Shown: positions 15,144 through 23,147 of the stretch, piece by piece
How the letters are laid out: every line of letters starts with the position of its first letter
Position numbering within the stretch: the first letter of the stretch is position 1
NCBI GenBank assembly: GCA_019234295.1
Contig: JAFALK010000049.1
Location: 17,107 to 81,106, forward strand
Length of the DNA stretch: 64,000 nucleotides
Source: Roseateles sp.
GTDB taxonomy: Bacteria > Pseudomonadota > Gammaproteobacteria > Burkholderiales > Burkholderiaceae_C
Direction: 5' to 3'
The notes under the pieces: generated by a model
What the model was told of the DNA's origin: nothing
Databases searched by the model: none
The model's input: the letters and a program-made list of their open reading frames with translations, nothing else
Translations under genes and position numbers: made by a program

Positions 15144-17231
15144 TCAGATCTGCACCTCGAGGCTGACACGCCAGGTGCGCGGTGCCATCGGGTAGAGGTA
15201 GACGTGCCCGTACTGGAAGGGCGACTCGCGCCACGCGCGGCGATCGGTCAGGTTGTCCACGCCCAGACGCCACACATAGAGCTGGCGGCTGGTGCCCTGC
15301 GTGTAGCGCAGGCCGGCATCGAGGCGGGTCCAGGCCGGGACCTGCAGGCTGTTGTCGGGCAGCACCTGCCGTGAGCTCTCGTAGACGAGGCCGGCCTGCG
15401 CCTGCAGCCCCGGCGCCAGGTCCTGGCGTGCATGCAGCTTGAGCGTGGTCTCGGGCACGTTCACGGGCTGCTTGTCGTCGATGCTGGCGTCGCTACTGCC
15501 TTCGCGCCGCGCCCGCAGCTGCAGGCCCGAGAGCAGCAGGCCGCCGCCGCTCCATTTAAGGTCGGCCTGGGCCTCGACGCCGCGATGGTGCGCCTCGCCG
15601 TCCGGTGTCACGCTGCTGCCGTTGTCGGTCCACACGGGCTGGTGGATGTCGAATAGCGCGAGCGACCAATCCACTGTGTTGGAGCCGGCCTTGAGGCCCA
15701 GTTCGAACTGCCGGCTGCGCAGCGCCGGCAGCGCCTGGCCGGCACTGAGATAGCCCGGCAGATTGGGCACGACCTGGCTCTGCACGCCCTCACCCCAGCT
15801 TGCGTAGAGCAAATGCTGGCTGGAGAGCGCGTAGCTCAGGCCCAACCAGGGCGTGGTGAAAGACTGCGAGTAGCGTGTGGGCGAACTGCCATCGGTCTGG
15901 TGGCTGGCGCGGGTGAGCTGGGTGTGGCGCGCGCCAATCCACGCGCGCCATTGCGCGTCGATGGCAATGGCGTCGCGCAGGAACAGCTCGGTGCTGCTCT
16001 CGTCGCGATCGGTGTTGGTGTTGAGCGTGGCTGGGTTAGCCGGCACGATGGCCGTGCCATTCACATTGCCGATGCCCACCCAGTTGTAGGCTTGGCCGCC
16101 GAGCCGGCTCCAGAAGTGGCTCGCCTGCAGGCCGAGGTTGAGCTCATGGCGCAGCGTGCCGGTCTGCAGCGTCCCGGCCAGGGAGAACTCGCTGGCGGCC
16201 GTGTTGCGCCGCTCGTTGTCGCTGCGGTAGTCATAGAAGTCGAAGCTGCCGTCGCTGCAGTAGCTCGTGTAGTTGTTCTCAGCGCTGCAGCCGTAGGCAA
16301 AGGCGAGACGGTCGTCGTTCCTGAGATGTTGCAGGCCGACGTGGGCCAGGAGCTTCCAGTCGGCATTGAGACGCTGCTCCACGCGCACGCTGCCGGTCTC
16401 GCCGCTGAAGATGCCCGACTGGCTCCAGGGCTGGTTGTTGAGGTTGATGCGCGGATCCACGTCCGCGGCGCTGGGTAGCTTGGCTCCGAGCAGGCTGAAG
16501 CCGGGCTGGCTGGGCTGGGCCTGGCGGCTCCATTCGCCTTCGAGCTGCACCAGCGTGTCGGGCGAGGCGAGCCAGTCGAGGGCGGCGGCAAGCAGGCGGC
16601 GGCTGCCCTGGGCATCGCGCAGCTGCGGCTCGAGCTGCGCTCCGGCGGCATTGATGCGCAGGCTCAGGTCGTGCCCCAAGTGCTGGCTCGTGTCCACCGA
16701 GGCCTCCACCGTGCCGCGCTCGCTCAGCCCCAAGCTCATGGTCGTGAAGTCCTGTGCCGTGGGCCGTTTGACGACGAGGTTGACCATGCCGCCAGGCGCG
16801 CTCGTGCCAGCCTGGATGCCGCTCGTGCCCTTGAGCACTTCGATGGCCGACTTGTTGTCGAACAGCAGGATGGTGTCGGCGCTGATGGGCAGGCCGTCGC
16901 GGCGGTAGTTGTACTGGTTGTCGATGTCGAAGCCGCGCACCTTGAGATAGCTGATGTAGCCAGTGGCGTTGTACGAATCGCCCACGCTGGCGTCGAGACT
17001 GGTCAGGCCCGCGAGTTGGCGCACGCCCAGGTCGGTGAGCAGCTCGGCGTTGAGCACCTCGGCCTGAAAAGGCAGCTTGGCCACGGCGGTGTCGCCGAAG
17101 CCACCGAGGGCCACCGGCTGTTCGGCCGCACGTCCCGTGATCTGCACGGTCGGAAGGGTCTGCGCGTGCGCATGCGCGCCAAGGAGGCTGGCGGCAGCGG
17201 CCAGCATGGACGTCTTGAATCGGAATGCCAT
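15144..17231 (-). CDS. TonB-dependent outer-membrane receptor under TPP-riboswitch control, probable thiamine(-precursor) receptor
   Basis: 695 residues from the ATG at 17231, with a signal peptide ending at HAHAQ (residue 24). The plug domain (about 30-165) contains YLKVRGFDIDNQYNYRRDG and IEVLKGTSGIQAGTSAPGG; a 22-strand-type barrel follows, ending in an aromatic-rich last strand (RVSLEVQI). By sequence type it belongs with siderophore-like receptors, and without context it would be called that. The leader carries a clear TPP riboswitch (17315-17400), which points to uptake of thiamine, its phosphates or the pyrimidine/thiazole moieties. No inner-membrane thiamine transporter gene adjoins it. 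Confidence 0.88.
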   Translation of the reverse strand: MAFRFKTSMLAAAASLLGAHAHAQTLPTVQITGRAAEQPVALGGFGDTAVAKLPFQAEVLNAELLTDLGVRQLAGLTSLDASVGDSYNATGYISYLKVRGFDIDNQYNYRRDGLPISADTILLFDNKSAIEVLKGTSGIQAGTSAPGGMVNLVVKRPTAQDFTTMSLGLSERGTVEASVDTSQHLGHDLSLRINAAGAQLEPQLRDAQGSRRLLAAALDWLASPDTLVQLEGEWSRQAQPSQPGFSLLGAKLPSAADVDPRINLNNQPWSQSGIFSGETGSVRVEQRLNADWKLLAHVGLQHLRNDDRLAFAYGCSAENNYTSYCSDGSFDFYDYRSDNERRNTAASEFSLAGTLQTGTLRHELNLGLQASHFWSRLGGQAYNWVGIGNVNGTAIVPANPATLNTNTDRDESSTELFLRDAIAIDAQWRAWIGARHTQLTRASHQTDGSSPTRYSQSFTTPWLGLSYALSSQHLLYASWGEGVQSQVVPNLPGYLSAGQALPALRSRQFELGLKAGSNTVDWSLALFDIHQPVWTDNGSSVTPDGEAHHRGVEAQADLKWSGGGLLLSGLQLRARREGSSDASIDDKQPVNVPETTLKLHARQDLAPGLQAQAGLVYESSRQVLPDNSLQVPAWTRLDAGLRYTQGTSRQLYVWRLGVDNLTDRRAWRESPFQYGHVYLYPMAPRTWRVSLEVQI

Positions 17232-17314
17232 CGTGAATCTCGAATCGATGGCAGGTCGGCGGACGACAAAGCCCCGGGACGTCTGGGAGAGAAGGATTGA
17301 CGTGGGGGATCTGC

Positions 17315-17400
17315 GTGCTTCCCTGCGCGAGGATTACCTCAATCAGGTTCAAAGGGACTCTCTCAGTCGAGCGGTAGAACCGGCCAACACCCCTAGCGAA
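17315..17400 (-). promoter_or_regulatory. TPP (THI-box) riboswitch
   Basis: Read on the minus strand, the conserved THI-element blocks occur in order: GGGGTGTT (17386-17393), CTGAGAGAGTCCCTTTGAACCTGA in two adjacent parts (CTGAGA, then CCCTTTGAACCTGAT), GGTAATCC, and GCGCAGGGAAGC (ending near 17316). It ends about 85 nt before the receptor ATG. No terminator with a U-run is evident in the remainder of the leader, so control of translation is more likely, but that is inference. TPP binding normally turns expression off. Confidence 0.93.
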
Positions 17401-17441
17401 TGCACCGCCCCTCAAGGCGGTGCGGGCGCAATTCTAGCGCT

Positions 17442-18290
17442 TCAGTGCTGGCGCTTGGCGGAGACGCTGCCGTCTGCAGAGGCGCCGTCGCGGCTGGCAT
17501 CGGCATTGCCGTTGGCGTTCAGCGCGCCGCCGCGATTAGCCGGCTTGCTGCTGTTGCCGCTCGTGCTGTTGCCGGTCGTGCTGTTTGCGGGCCCGGTGGT
17601 GGCAGGCGTGGTGCTGGCAGGCGTGGTCGCTGCGGGCGCGGTGGCTGCAGGCGATGTGGCAGGCGCGGCTGCTGTCGTTGCGGGCGCGGTGGCCGCGGAC
17701 TTGCTGCCGCCCAGCAGGCCGCCATGCGCGGATCCATCCGTCGAGCCGTGCGAGGAACTGGTGGAGGAACCGTTGGCCGAGCGATTGGACGAGCGATTGG
17801 CCGAGCGATTGGCCGAGCTATTGGCCGAGCTATTGGCCGAGCTATTGGCCGAGCTATTGGACGAGCCATTGGCCGTGGCATTGGCCGCGCCATTGGCGGC
17901 ACCAGTGGCCGAACTGGTCGTCGAGGCGTCGTTCGTCAGGCCCTGGCTGTTGTCCTTGAGCTGGCCGGCCTTGCCGGCGACGCCGTCCTTGACTTGGCCG
18001 GCCTTGTCAGCGACGCCGTCCTTGAGCTCGCCTCCCTTGTCGCGAGCCTTGTCGCTGGCCTTGTCGACCGCGCCGCGCATGCGGCTGCCGTCGATGTCCG
18101 GGCGCTGCAGGTCCGGGCGCTGGAAGGCGCCGTTGAGGCCACCATTCAAGCTGCCGCCGAGCTGGCCGCCCAGGCCGCCGCCACCGCCGAGCAGGCCGCC
18201 AGCGTGGGCGGGCGTGGTGGCCAGGGTCAGTGCGCCCAGCAGGGCCGTGATCAGGGTGGTGGTGGCGATGCGGGTGTTGCGCGTGTTCAT
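17442..18290 (-). CDS. secreted low-complexity Ser/Ala/Asn/Thr-rich repeat protein
   Basis: 282 residues from the ATG at 18290, chosen for AGGAGA just upstream; the same frame stays open far upstream only as a shadow of the protease gene. Signal peptide to about THAGG. Then a Gly/Leu-rich part (GGLLGGGGGLGGQLGG), a charged segment with an 11-residue repeat (KDGVADKAGQV, KDGVAGKAGQL) reminiscent of LEA-type helices, a block of SSAN/RSAN tetrapeptides coded by eleven 12-bp repeats, and a tail rich in Thr, Ala, Pro and Asn. No catalytic domain. It lies directly downstream of a secreted subtilase gene. Function unknown; an extracytoplasmic stress or surface protein is possible. Confidence 0.65.
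   Translation of the reverse strand: MNTRNTRIATTTLITALLGALTLATTPAHAGGLLGGGGGLGGQLGGSLNGGLNGAFQRPDLQRPDIDGSRMRGAVDKASDKARDKGGELKDGVADKAGQVKDGVAGKAGQLKDNSQGLTNDASTTSSATGAANGAANATANGSSNSSANSSANSSANSSANRSANRSSNRSANGSSTSSSHGSTDGSAHGGLLGGSKSAATAPATTAAAPATSPAATAPAATTPASTTPATTGPANSTTGNSTSGNSSKPANRGGALNANGNADASRDGASADGSVSAKRQH
17772..17903 (-). repeat. eleven 12-bp tandem repeats coding SSAN/RSAN tetrapeptides
   Basis: Eleven contiguous 12-bp units of the form attggccgagct on the plus strand, the central ones identical, inside the low-complexity gene. Each unit encodes four residues, so copy-number change would preserve frame. Confidence 0.9.
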
Positions 18291-18391
18291 GAGGCTTCTC
18301 CTGTCGTTGAGGGCGTCGGCCATTCCGGCGCCTGCATCCTCAAGAACGAAGCCGGGATCGCGTTTCTTCCCGATCAGTTGAAACAAAGTGT

Positions 18392-19594
18392 TCAGGGCCT
18401 TCGGGTGCGCTGCGCTTCGGCCACCAGCCCCCAGCCGTAGACGTCGTCGCGGCCCGCCGCGCCGAGATCGACGGCAGCGTCGCGCAGTTGGGCGAGGGAT
18501 TCGCGCGCCAGCAGGGCTGCGACCAGCGGAGCCGCGAAAGAGGTGCCGCGCAATTCCACGTACTCGCCATCGAGGCCGGCACCCCACAGGCCGCTGCCGG
18601 GTGCTGCGAACATCACGTGCGGTCCCTGTCCGGCCTCGGCCAGCACGTGGCGGCGTGGGTCCACGCCGGTCACGGCCACCACGCCGGGCCAGGCGGCCGG
18701 ATACAGGGGCGGCGCGGCCGGCCCGTCGTTGCCGACGGCAGCCACGATCAGCAGTCCGCGTGCCTGTGCCGCGGCCACGGCCTTGTGGAGCAGAACATTG
18801 GCCGGGCCCACGAGGCTGATATTGACCACGCCCAGCTTTTCGCGCGTGAGCCAGGCCAGGCCCTGGGCCACGCGCTGGACCGAGCCGCCGTCCGGGGCAT
18901 CGCAGAACGCATCTGCGGCGTAGAGCTGCGCGCCGGCGGCCGCACCCTGGAAGCGCCCGTCGCGGCCCACGAGCAGGGAGGCTACGGCGGTGCCGTGAGA
19001 CGCGGGGTGTTCGGCGCCTTCGCAGCCCCATCGTTCGACGTGGGCGTTGCGCAGAGCCGGGTGGCGGGCCACGCCGCTATCGATCAAGCCGATGCGTGTT
19101 GCGCTCACCTCCCCGGCAGGCGCGGAGCCGCCCGGGGCTGAAATTACGCCCGTCGTGCCGCTACCCAGATAGATGTGCTGGTAGTCGTACTGCCCATCCG
19201 GGTCGAGTGCGCGAATCTCGTTCAGCCGCCCGGTATCGACGTGCAGGCGCAGCCAGCGCAGGTCCAGCCCTTCGAGCTCGGTCTCCTCGATCAGCGTCAC
19301 GCCGGGCAGGGCCAGCACGCGATCGCGCGCCTGCGCGCTGGACGGCAGGGCAAGCAGTTCGGCGCGCACGATCAGCTGGCCCGCGGGGTCGCGGCTGAGA
19401 TGCTTTGGAAATCGTTCGAGCAGTTCGTCGCCGAGGTGGCGCAGATCCAGAGGAGCCAGCAGCTCCTGCGTTCGGTCACGCAGCGGATCTGTGATCGGCC
19501 GCAGCCGATCGGTGACCTGGGGCAGAACGGGCAGGCGCAGCTGGGCCTGGGCCATGCCCGATGCGAGCAACAAGGTGAGTGCGAATAGCTTCAT
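18392..19594 (-). CDS. secreted subtilisin-like (S8) serine protease
   Basis: 400 residues from the ATG at 19594, which gives a signal peptide (MKLFALTLLLASGMAQAQ). A pro-like region (about 19-160) precedes the catalytic domain. The triad is visible as Asp172 (IGLIDSGV), His200 (SHGTAVASLL) and Ser352 (GTSFAAPL), with Asn289 for the oxyanion hole (AVGNDGP). The enzyme would act in the periplasm or outside. It is divergent from an ECF sigma factor gene 64 bp away and followed by the repeat protein, an obvious candidate partner or substrate, though that is inference. Confidence 0.92.
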   Translation of the reverse strand: MKLFALTLLLASGMAQAQLRLPVLPQVTDRLRPITDPLRDRTQELLAPLDLRHLGDELLERFPKHLSRDPAGQLIVRAELLALPSSAQARDRVLALPGVTLIEETELEGLDLRWLRLHVDTGRLNEIRALDPDGQYDYQHIYLGSGTTGVISAPGGSAPAGEVSATRIGLIDSGVARHPALRNAHVERWGCEGAEHPASHGTAVASLLVGRDGRFQGAAAGAQLYAADAFCDAPDGGSVQRVAQGLAWLTREKLGVVNISLVGPANVLLHKAVAAAQARGLLIVAAVGNDGPAAPPLYPAAWPGVVAVTGVDPRRHVLAEAGQGPHVMFAAPGSGLWGAGLDGEYVELRGTSFAAPLVAALLARESLAQLRDAAVDLGAAGRDDVYGWGLVAEAQRTRRP

Positions 19595-19658
19595 GCAAGC
19601 TAGAACGTCTGAGACGTGGAAGAAAATCCAGCCCGCCAACGTTATCTCCATTGAAGAC

Positions 19659-20162
19659 ATGAGTGTGGATGAGCTTCGCCAGGGAATCGCCGCGCTGCTG
19701 CCGCAGCTGCGTCGCTTCGCCCGCACGCTGGCCTGGCAGCGCGAGGACGCCGACGATCTCGTGCAGGTGGCGCTGGAGCGCGCGCTCAAGGCCGAGGAGC
19801 AATGGCAATCGGGCACGCGGCTGGACGCCTGGCTCTACCGCATCATGAAGAACGCCTGGATCGACGAGCTGCGCTCGCGCGGCCGGCAGCGGGAGGTGAT
19901 GGTGGACGTGGACGTGGAAGAACTGAGCGAGACGGTGGGGCAGTCGCAGACCGGGGCTGTGATCACGCGGCTCGCGGTGCACAAGGCCATGGCACGCCTG
20001 CCCGAGGAGCAGCGCCTGGCCGTGAGCCTGGTGCTGGTCGAGGGGCTGTCCTACAAGGAGGCGGCCGAGACGCTGGAGATCCCGATCGGCACGCTGACCA
20101 GCCGCCTGGCGCGCGGCCGCGAGGCGCTGCAGGCGGTCCTGGTGGATGGAGAGACGCAGTGA
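19659..20162 (+). CDS. ECF-family RNA polymerase sigma factor
   Basis: 167 residues from the ATG at 19659; no strong ribosome-binding site. Region 2 reads RFARTLAWQREDADDLVQVALERAL and region 4 LPEEQRLAVSLVLVEGLSYKEAAE with the HTH IPIGTLTSRLARGREAL. The sequence GGAAGA near 19618 followed after about 16 nt by CGTTA could be an ECF-type autoregulatory promoter in the protease/sigma gap. The following gene codes a membrane anti-sigma factor and overlaps or nearly touches this one. Confidence 0.88.
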   Translation: MSVDELRQGIAALLPQLRRFARTLAWQREDADDLVQVALERALKAEEQWQSGTRLDAWLYRIMKNAWIDELRSRGRQREVMVDVDVEELSETVGQSQTGAVITRLAVHKAMARLPEEQRLAVSLVLVEGLSYKEAAETLEIPIGTLTSRLARGREALQAVLVDGETQ

Positions 20163-20170
20163 GGGACGAC

Positions 20171-20827
20171 ATGGACGAGGTCATGGCCTATGTGGACGGC
20201 GAGCTAGATGGCGCCGCACGAGCGGCATTCGAGCAGCGCCTGGGAGCCGACGCCGTGCTGCGCAGCCGCGTCGAGCGTGAGCAGCGCCTTCGCGCCATGC
20301 TCGGCGCTACCTACGCGCCCGTGGTCGACGAGGCGGTGCCGCCGCGGATCACCGCCGTGCTGCGCCCCAAGGTTGTCTCGCTCGATTCGCGCCGCCGCTG
20401 GACCCCCACCTGGGTCCAGCTCGGCGGCATGGCCGCGAGCGTGATGCTGGGCCTGATCATCGGCCACCAGATGCGGCCGGCCGGCGGCGGTCTGAATGCG
20501 CAGGGCGAGCTGGCTCAGGCACTGGACGGGAAACTCTCTGGCGAAGGAGTGGGCTCGGTCAGACTGGGCCTGAGCTTTGCGGCCAAGGACGGCCGCTATT
20601 GCCGCACCTTCGCCACCGATGGCAGCGCGGGCTTGGCCTGCCGCGAAGACGAGGGCTGGCGCGTTCGCCAGCTGATGCCGGCCGCGCCGGCGGCGGCCGG
20701 CGAATACCGCACGGCGGCCAGCGGCCTGCCGCCGGCCCTGCTGGCGGCGGTGGACGAGATGCGCGAGGGCGAGGTGCTGGACGCGGCGGGCGAGCGCGCC
20801 GCCAAGAGCCGGGGCTGGAAACGCTAG
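20171..20827 (+). CDS. transmembrane anti-sigma factor
   Basis: 218 residues from the ATG at 20171; a GTG at 20159, overlapping the sigma stop codon and preceded by GGAGAGA, is an equally good start and would add four residues. The N-terminal domain begins DEVMAYVDGELDGAARAAFEQRL, like zinc-finger anti-sigma domains but without the Cys pair. One membrane segment follows (WVQLGGMAASVMLGLIIGH, about 78-96) and then a periplasmic domain with two Cys (YCRTF, LACRED). It should hold the preceding ECF sigma factor inactive. The inducing signal is unknown; the nearby secreted protease suggests envelope or extracytoplasmic conditions. Confidence 0.82.
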   Translation: MDEVMAYVDGELDGAARAAFEQRLGADAVLRSRVEREQRLRAMLGATYAPVVDEAVPPRITAVLRPKVVSLDSRRRWTPTWVQLGGMAASVMLGLIIGHQMRPAGGGLNAQGELAQALDGKLSGEGVGSVRLGLSFAAKDGRYCRTFATDGSAGLACREDEGWRVRQLMPAAPAAAGEYRTAASGLPPALLAAVDEMREGEVLDAAGERAAKSRGWKR

Positions 20828-20848
20828 GGGCCCGTCAAAGCGGGCCCC
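20827..20848. terminator. hairpin between convergent anti-sigma and ferredoxin-reductase genes
   Basis: Perfect 8-bp stem GGGGCCCG/CGGGCCCC with loop TCAAAG, starting at the last base of the anti-sigma stop codon. No long T-run on either side, so it may be a weak terminator serving both genes. Confidence 0.5.
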
Positions 20849-20888
20849 CTCGTGGGTGCGGGCCGGCGGCCCCGCGCGCCCGCGTCGA

Positions 20889-22001
20889 TCAGTCGAATAC
20901 CGGCGAGTCCACGCCGAGCACCTTGTGCAGCTTCGGGCTCGTGGTCGTGTACTGCAGGTGGATGCGCTTCTCAGGGAAGATGTGGGGCGCGGCGCCAAAG
21001 GCGGCCAGCGCGCACTCGTGGAAGCCGGAGAGGATCAGCTTCTTCTTGCCCGGATAGGTGTTCACATCACCCACGGCAAAGATGCCCGGCACGCTGGTCT
21101 GGAATTTCTCGGTGTCCACGACGATCTGCTTGCGCTCCAGAGCAAGGCCCCATTCGGCGATCGGGCCGAGCTTGGGCGAGAGGCCGAAGAACACGAGCAC
21201 CTGGTCGGCCGGCACCACGCGCGTGACGCCGTCGCCGCCGGTGACCTTCACGCCGGTCAACTGACCATCGTTCTCGACAATGTCGCTCACCTGGCCGACA
21301 ACAAACTGCATCTCGTGCTGCTCGCAGAGCTCGTGCATCTTGGCCACCGAGGCCGGCGCGGCGCGGAAGCCATCGCGGCGGTGCAGCAAGATCACGCTCT
21401 CGGCCTTGTGCGGGTTGCCGTCGTCGTTGCCGCCGCAGAAGTTCAGGGCCCAGTCCAGCGCCGAGTCGCCGCCACCGACGATCAGCAGGTTCTTGCCCGC
21501 GAACTGCGAGGGGTTGCGCACGCGGTAGTGGACCTGGTCACCCTCGTACTTGTCGATGCCCTCGACCTTCAGCGTGCGCGGCTGGAACGAGCCCACGCCG
21601 CCGGCGATGAAGATGGTCTTGGTGATGAAAGTCGTGCCCTTGCTCGTGGCCACGTAGAAGCGGCCGTCGGCCTGCTTCTCGACGGTGGTCACTTCCTGGC
21701 CCAGGTGGAAGGTCGCGCCGAAGGGCTCGATCTGCTTGAGCAGGTTGTCCGTCAGCTCCTTGCCGGTGCACACCGGCACGGCCGGGATGTCGTAGATGGG
21801 CTTGTCCGGATAGAGCTCGATGCACTGGCCGCCGGGGTAGGCCAGCGAATCGATGATGTGAGCCTTGATCTCGAGCAGCCCCAGCTCGAAAACCTGAAAC
21901 AGGCCGACCGGGCCCGCGCCGACAATGACGGCATCGGTTTCGATGGGGCCGGCGTGTTCGGCGGCGGTCTTCGCGATCTCAGCGTTCAATTGCGGTTCCA
22001 T
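20889..22001 (-). CDS. ferredoxin--NADP(+) reductase, thioredoxin-reductase-like type
   Basis: 370 residues. FAD site [14 protein letters not shown] (about 23-36), the family's [19 protein letters not shown] segment, NADPH site [14 protein letters not shown] (about 168-181), and the second FAD motif [18 protein letters not shown] near the C-terminus. No CxxC redox pair in the thioredoxin-reductase position, which fits ferredoxin reductases of this fold. The cytoplasmic enzyme passes electrons between NADPH and ferredoxin. It lies 12 bp after fdxA on the same strand and downstream of the sulfur operon, so the pair may feed the sulfite reductase. Confidence 0.88.
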   Translation of the reverse strand: MEPQLNAEIAKTAAEHAGPIETDAVIVGAGPVGLFQVFELGLLEIKAHIIDSLAYPGGQCIELYPDKPIYDIPAVPVCTGKELTDNLLKQIEPFGATFHLGQEVTTVEKQADGRFYVATSKGTTFITKTIFIAGGVGSFQPRTLKVEGIDKYEGDQVHYRVRNPSQFAGKNLLIVGGGDSALDWALNFCGGNDDGNPHKAESVILLHRRDGFRAAPASVAKMHELCEQHEMQFVVGQVSDIVENDGQLTGVKVTGGDGVTRVVPADQVLVFFGLSPKLGPIAEWGLALERKQIVVDTEKFQTSVPGIFAVGDVNTYPGKKKLILSGFHECALAAFGAAPHIFPEKRIHLQYTTTSPKLHKVLGVDSPVFD

Positions 22002-22013
22002 GGAAATTCAGGG

Positions 22014-22337
22014 TTAGCGGATCAGCTCGGAGAGCTTGCCCGTTTTGTCTTGCCATTCGTCGGCATCCGGCAGGGCCGGCTTGCGCTTGGTGATGCTGGG
22101 CCACTTCTGGGAGAGCTCGGCGTTCAGCTTGATCATGTGCTGCATGTTCCCCGGCACGTCTTCCTCGGGCACGATGGCGTTCACCGGGCACTCGGGGATG
22201 CACACGGCGCAGTCGATGCATTCGTCCGGATCGATGGCGAGGAAATTCTGGCCTTCACGGAAGCAATCGACGGGGCAGACATCAACGCAATCGGTGTACT
22301 TGCAGCGGATGCAGTTCTCGAGGACGACGTGGGTCAT
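22014..22337 (-). CDS. fdxA: seven-iron ferredoxin FdxA
   Basis: 107 residues. Cysteine pattern [17 protein letters not shown] near the N-terminus and [15 protein letters not shown] (about 39-54) give one 3Fe-4S and one 4Fe-4S cluster, and the C-terminal extension ([19 protein letters not shown]) is typical of FdxA. It is a low-potential electron carrier in the cytoplasm. It is followed by a ferredoxin reductase gene and preceded by the sulfate-assimilation operon. Confidence 0.95.
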   Translation of the reverse strand: MTHVVLENCIRCKYTDCVDVCPVDCFREGQNFLAIDPDECIDCAVCIPECPVNAIVPEEDVPGNMQHMIKLNAELSQKWPSITKRKPALPDADEWQDKTGKLSELIR

Positions 22338-22379
22338 GGCAGTGAATCTTGTAGTTAGCGGGCGGCAAAGCCGCGCATT

Positions 22380-23147
22380 TTAAAGGATCAGGGAATTCAC
22401 GGAGGCATCGTCTGCCATGGCCGGCGCGTGGAATTCATGTCTTGCGGGGGATTTCTGCAGTTTGCGCGCTCCGGCGCCCACCGTAACCACGGTCGGGCGG
22501 CCCTTGTGCAGGAGACTCGCGGCGGCCAGGGCCCCCACGCAATGGTCGCTGGCCAGGGCGTCGGCGCAGCCGGCTCGTGAGGTCACGAGCACGGGCGTGT
22601 CGGCCGGCCAGCCTGCTTCGAGCAGCTTGCGCGCGAGCGCGCCCAGCTGTTGGCCGGCCATGTAGAAGACCTCCGTATCGGCCGAGCGTGCGGCTTGAAG
22701 CTCGCCCTCGCGCGTCATCGCCGTGGTCAGGCTCACGCTGCGGCCCTGGCCGCGGCGCGTGAGAGGGCGCTGGCTGTGCGCCGCCGCGGCAATGGCAGCG
22801 GTGACGCCAGGCACGACTTCGCTGTCGATCCCGGCTTTGGCCAGGGCCAGCAGTTCTTCCTCCAGGCGGCCGAAGATGCTGGCGTCGCCGCCCTTGAGAC
22901 GGACCACGCAGGCATGCTTTTGAGCCTGCGCGACGAGCAAGGCGTTGATGCTCTCTTGCTTGGCCGAGTTGCAGAAGCCGCGCTTGCCCACGTCGAGCCA
23001 GCGTGCCTGCGGGGCGAGCTCGCGCAGGGCGGGGTCGGTGAGGGCGTCGAAGAGCACGACGTCCGCTTGGCCCAGGGCACGGGCGCCACGCAAGGTGATG
23101 AGGTCGGCGGCCCCGGGCCCGGCACTGACGAAAATAACGCGGCCCAT
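22380..23147 (-). CDS. cobA: uroporphyrinogen-III C-methyltransferase
   Basis: 255 residues. SUMT motifs: VSAGPGAADLITLRG at the N-terminus, VVRLKGGDASIFGR (about 83-96), EVVPGVTAAIAAAA, and the late VTVGAGARKL. It methylates uroporphyrinogen III to precorrin-2, the branch to siroheme, the cofactor of the CysI encoded upstream. It lacks the CysG N-terminal dehydrogenase/ferrochelatase domain, so those steps must be encoded elsewhere. Its start codon shares a base with the cysN stop codon. Confidence 0.93.
   Translation of the reverse strand: MGRVIFVSAGPGAADLITLRGARALGQADVVLFDALTDPALRELAPQARWLDVGKRGFCNSAKQESINALLVAQAQKHACVVRLKGGDASIFGRLEEELLALAKAGIDSEVVPGVTAAIAAAAHSQRPLTRRGQGRSVSLTTAMTREGELQAARSADTEVFYMAGQQLGALARKLLEAGWPADTPVLVTSRAGCADALASDHCVGALAAASLLHKGRPTVVTVGAGARKLQKSPARHEFHAPAMADDASVNSLIL

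Noticed and set aside
15144..17231. Reading the receptor as a siderophore (iron) receptor linked to the nearby ECF sigma factors
   Set aside because: There is no N-terminal signalling domain of the FecA type, neither sigma gene adjoins it, and the leader has a TPP riboswitch.
17077..18440. Plus-strand frames across the riboswitch and the low-complexity gene, including tetrapeptide-repeat versions
   Set aside because: They are produced by the same 12-bp DNA repeats and run through the TPP riboswitch. The minus frame has a signal peptide and a ribosome-binding site, the plus frames do not.
18291..19031. Upstream extension of the repeat-protein frame into the protease gene
   Set aside because: This part is an out-of-frame, Arg/Gly-rich reading of the subtilase gene; the start at 18290 has its own ribosome-binding site.
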